The notes beneath the pieces are model-generated. The model did no database searches, was not told the origin of the DNA, and saw nothing but the letters and a program-made list of their open reading frames with translations. 64,000 nucleotides of DNA from Zobellia alginiliquefaciens (GTDB lineage Bacteria > Bacteroidota > Bacteroidia > Flavobacteriales > Flavobacteriaceae), in NCBI RefSeq assembly GCF_029323795.1, contig NZ_CP119758.1, forward strand, positions 2,418,001 through 2,482,000. Reading direction: 5' to 3'. Below, piece after piece: positions 62,387 through 64,000 of this stretch (positions within the stretch are counted from its first letter, which is position 1; the number at the start of each line of letters is the position of its first letter). The position numbers and the translations under genes are program-made.

Positions 62387-64000
62387 TAATCTAACGCGTA
62401 AATTTTTGGAGAGCTATTGTTTATAGCTGCAATCAGATAACTTTTGCCATTTTTATCTTTGAATTGTTTCAAGTGTTTTACTTCATTTTTTATAAAAAAA
62501 CCACTAGTGCCATAATCTTGCCATTTAAAATTTAGGTTTCCATCGCCTATAAGTACATTGCCGTAGCTGGCATCCAAGCGTGAATATTGGGGCTTGAATT
62601 CAAAATTGTTCCCTGCCATAATCAAATCTAGGTTGCCATCTTTATTAACATCGGCACAAGTAATACCGCAAACGCATGAAAGTTGAACACGTGAGGGCAA
62701 TTTTTTAATAGTGAATTTACCACCACCTTCATTAATGGCAATTACGGAAGACATGGTGTTGGCTTCTTTAACAATACTGCGCTCAAATATTTCTTTAGGG
62801 AAAAGTTCGCCAATTGTTTTTTTGGCATATTCCGAAGCTTTTAAACTTTGCTTTTTTAACGAAACAATTTGCCCTGTCAGCTCTTTTTTCTGGTGGATAG
62901 GATAATCCTTTCCATCAAACCCTCGGGTTGTAATCTGTTCCAATGTTCCGTTATTGTCATAGTCATTGATCCACAATTTCATGGGATGTTCTTTAGAGGC
63001 CTCGTAGGGTACGTTTGTACCTTGATTTCCTAACACCAAATCCATATCGCCATCATCATCAAGGTCAACGGCTTCCGCAGTGTTCCACCACCCGTAAAGA
63101 CTGTCAAGGTTTGTTGAAAGTCGGCTTAAGCGCCTACCTGAATTTTTGTAAATATTGGGTCTTCCCCATTCGGATGTAGTAACAAGATCCTGTTTGCCAT
63201 CCCCATCAATATCGGCCCAAATAGCATCCGTTACCATGCCTGCATCTTTAAGGTCGTATGCCAATCGCTCCGTGGCATCAACGAATTTTCCATCACCTTG
63301 ATTCTCCAAAAAGAGATGATCGGGATCAATGCCGTAGGTGCCAACAACACTTCTTGAACCAACAAACAGGTCAATATCGCCATCTTGGTCAAAATCATAG
63401 GGAGAAATAACTGAAATGTTTTTAAAGACAGAAGGGAGGTCATCTTTTGCTTTACTAAAATTCCCTCTTCCGTCATTTAGATATAATCTAGGTTTATATG
63501 TGTTTTCTTGATTAATGCGATTTCCGCCCGAGCCCACCACCAAGTCTTGGTCGCCATCGCCATCGGCATCAAAAAATGCAGCAGCGGTATCCTCAAAGTC
63601 AATATCAAAGCTTAATGGCTTTTTAGAAAGCTTGCCATTACCGGAATGGATATATACTACTCCGGGCTGCCCATCGGCTCCTCCTAAGAAAATATCTTCA
63701 TTGCCATCGCCATTTGCATCACCAACAGCCAATGCAGGGCCTTCTTGTGATACCGATTTGGAAATTAATCCCTCGTAATCAAAGTCTTGATAAACATCTT
63801 CTTTGTGTGGGGCTAGCTTATCGTTTTTCAGTTCGGTGAGCAGTGTTTTTAGTTTGGATGGTTTGGGCAGGCTATATTTCTCGGTTGCCTCAGACCTTTT
63901 TAAGGTTAAAAGCTGGTCTGCGGAAACATTCTCTAGTTTCTGGGTGTAATCATCTGGCCAAATAACCCGAAGGGAATCTACGGTTGTGGTTGCACCTAGA
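62386..64000 (-). CDS. ASPIC/UnbV-type FG-GAP (VCBS) protein, C-terminal part (right edge), paralogue 1
   Basis: The gene is open to the right edge, and about 538 residues are visible. The frame begins with an ASPIC/UnbV motif (VDSLRVIWPDDYTQKLENV, near 63960), then FG-GAP repeats (LAVGDANGDGNEDIFLGGA, WADIDGDGKQDLV). The apparent ATG-less start at 63732 is only a Leu TTG codon, so the true start lies beyond the window. The stretch matches the second half of the 1105-residue neighbour in order and spacing. Overlap of the stop with the next start shows translational coupling. Confidence 0.85.
   Translation of the reverse strand, partial: LGATTTVDSLRVIWPDDYTQKLENVSADQLLTLKRSEATEKYSLPKPSKLKTLLTELKNDKLAPHKEDVYQDFDYEGLISKSVSQEGPALAVGDANGDGNEDIFLGGADGQPGVVYIHSGNGKLSKKPLSFDIDFEDTAAAFFDADGDGDQDLVVGSGGNRINQENTYKPRLYLNDGRGNFSKAKDDLPSVFKNISVISPYDFDQDGDIDLFVGSRSVVGTYGIDPDHLFLENQGDGKFVDATERLAYDLKDAGMVTDAIWADIDGDGKQDLVTTSEWGRPNIYKNSGRRLSRLSTNLDSLYGWWNTAEAVDLDDDGDMDLVLGNQGTNVPYEASKEHPMKLWINDYDNNGTLEQITTRGFDGKDYPIHQKKELTGQIVSLKKQSLKASEYAKKTIGELFPKEIFERSIVKEANTMSSVIAINEGGGKFTIKKLPSRVQLSCVCGITCADVNKDGNLDLIMAGNNFEFKPQYSRLDASYGNVLIGDGNLNFKWQDYGTSGFFIKNEVKHLKQFKDKNGKSYLIAAINNSSPKIYALD

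Noticed and set aside
62386-63732. Complete 448-codon gene starting at 63732
   Set aside because: The putative start is an internal Leu TTG. The frame continues open to the right edge with an ASPIC/UnbV motif.
1-64000. tRNA, rRNA, CRISPR arrays, insertion sequences or prophage
   Set aside because: I looked for cloverleaf ends, spaced short repeats, transposase motifs and terminal inverted repeats, and saw none that could be supported by eye.

Overview
The window is about 64 kb of chromosome from a member of the Bacteroidota, almost certainly a marine Flavobacteriaceae (Zobellia, Maribacter or Arenibacter type). Supporting signs are SusC/SusD genes, a hybrid two-component regulator with an AraC output, MacB-like permeases of about 800 residues, ASPIC/UnbV lipoproteins, many short SPII signal peptides, low GC and no Shine-Dalgarno sequences. 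No rRNA, tRNA, CRISPR array, insertion sequence or phage gene was found.

Layout. 1-2 kb: ferredoxin reductase (cut by the left edge, apparently frameshifted), NifU-domain protein and Mrp ATPase, an iron-sulfur group. 2.2-3.6 kb: a solitary Fic enzyme. 3.6-18 kb: a seven-gene tripartite efflux operon on the minus strand (TolC-like, membrane fusion protein, ATPase, three paralogous permeases, second ATPase), divergent from an NtrC-type regulator and its histidine kinase, with a sigma-54-like promoter and an upstream palindrome between them. 18-21.6 kb: alkyltransferase-like protein, LysE-family exporter, TrmB, and a PhoR/PhoB-like pair. 21.8-27.2 kb: a lipoprotein made of two nearly identical 379-residue halves, followed by a TonB-dependent receptor. 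27.2-38.8 kb: a locus built like a polysaccharide utilisation locus but without glycosidases: a degenerate HTCS regulator, SusC, SusD, a phosphodiesterase-alkaline phosphatase fusion and a NagX-like acyltransferase. 39-43.4 kb: DinB and a second-type DnaE. 43.4-52 kb: amidase, DUF1684 protein, HEPN-like protein, coiled-coil lipoprotein, metallophosphoesterase, GAF protein, and an HD domain fused to a Pycsar-effector-like membrane domain. 52-55.9 kb: a giant outer-membrane protein combining phosphoesterase, CotH-like kinase motifs and a beta-barrel. 55.9-64 kb: propeller lipoprotein, GyrI-like protein, vanadium haloperoxidase/PAP2 protein and two ASPIC/UnbV proteins, the last cut by the right edge.

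How the genes may work together. From about 19.7 to 38.8 kb there is a consistent phosphorus theme: PhoBR-like regulators, a receptor-lipoprotein pair, and a SusCD system coupled to an enzyme that could cleave phosphodiesters and then phosphomonoesters. This reading is an inference from domain content. The most unusual items are the HTCS that has lost its phosphorelay residues, the phosphatase/CotH-like/barrel fusion, the HD-PycTM protein divergent from it, the doubled lipoprotein, and the sigma-54-type control region of the three-permease efflux operon.
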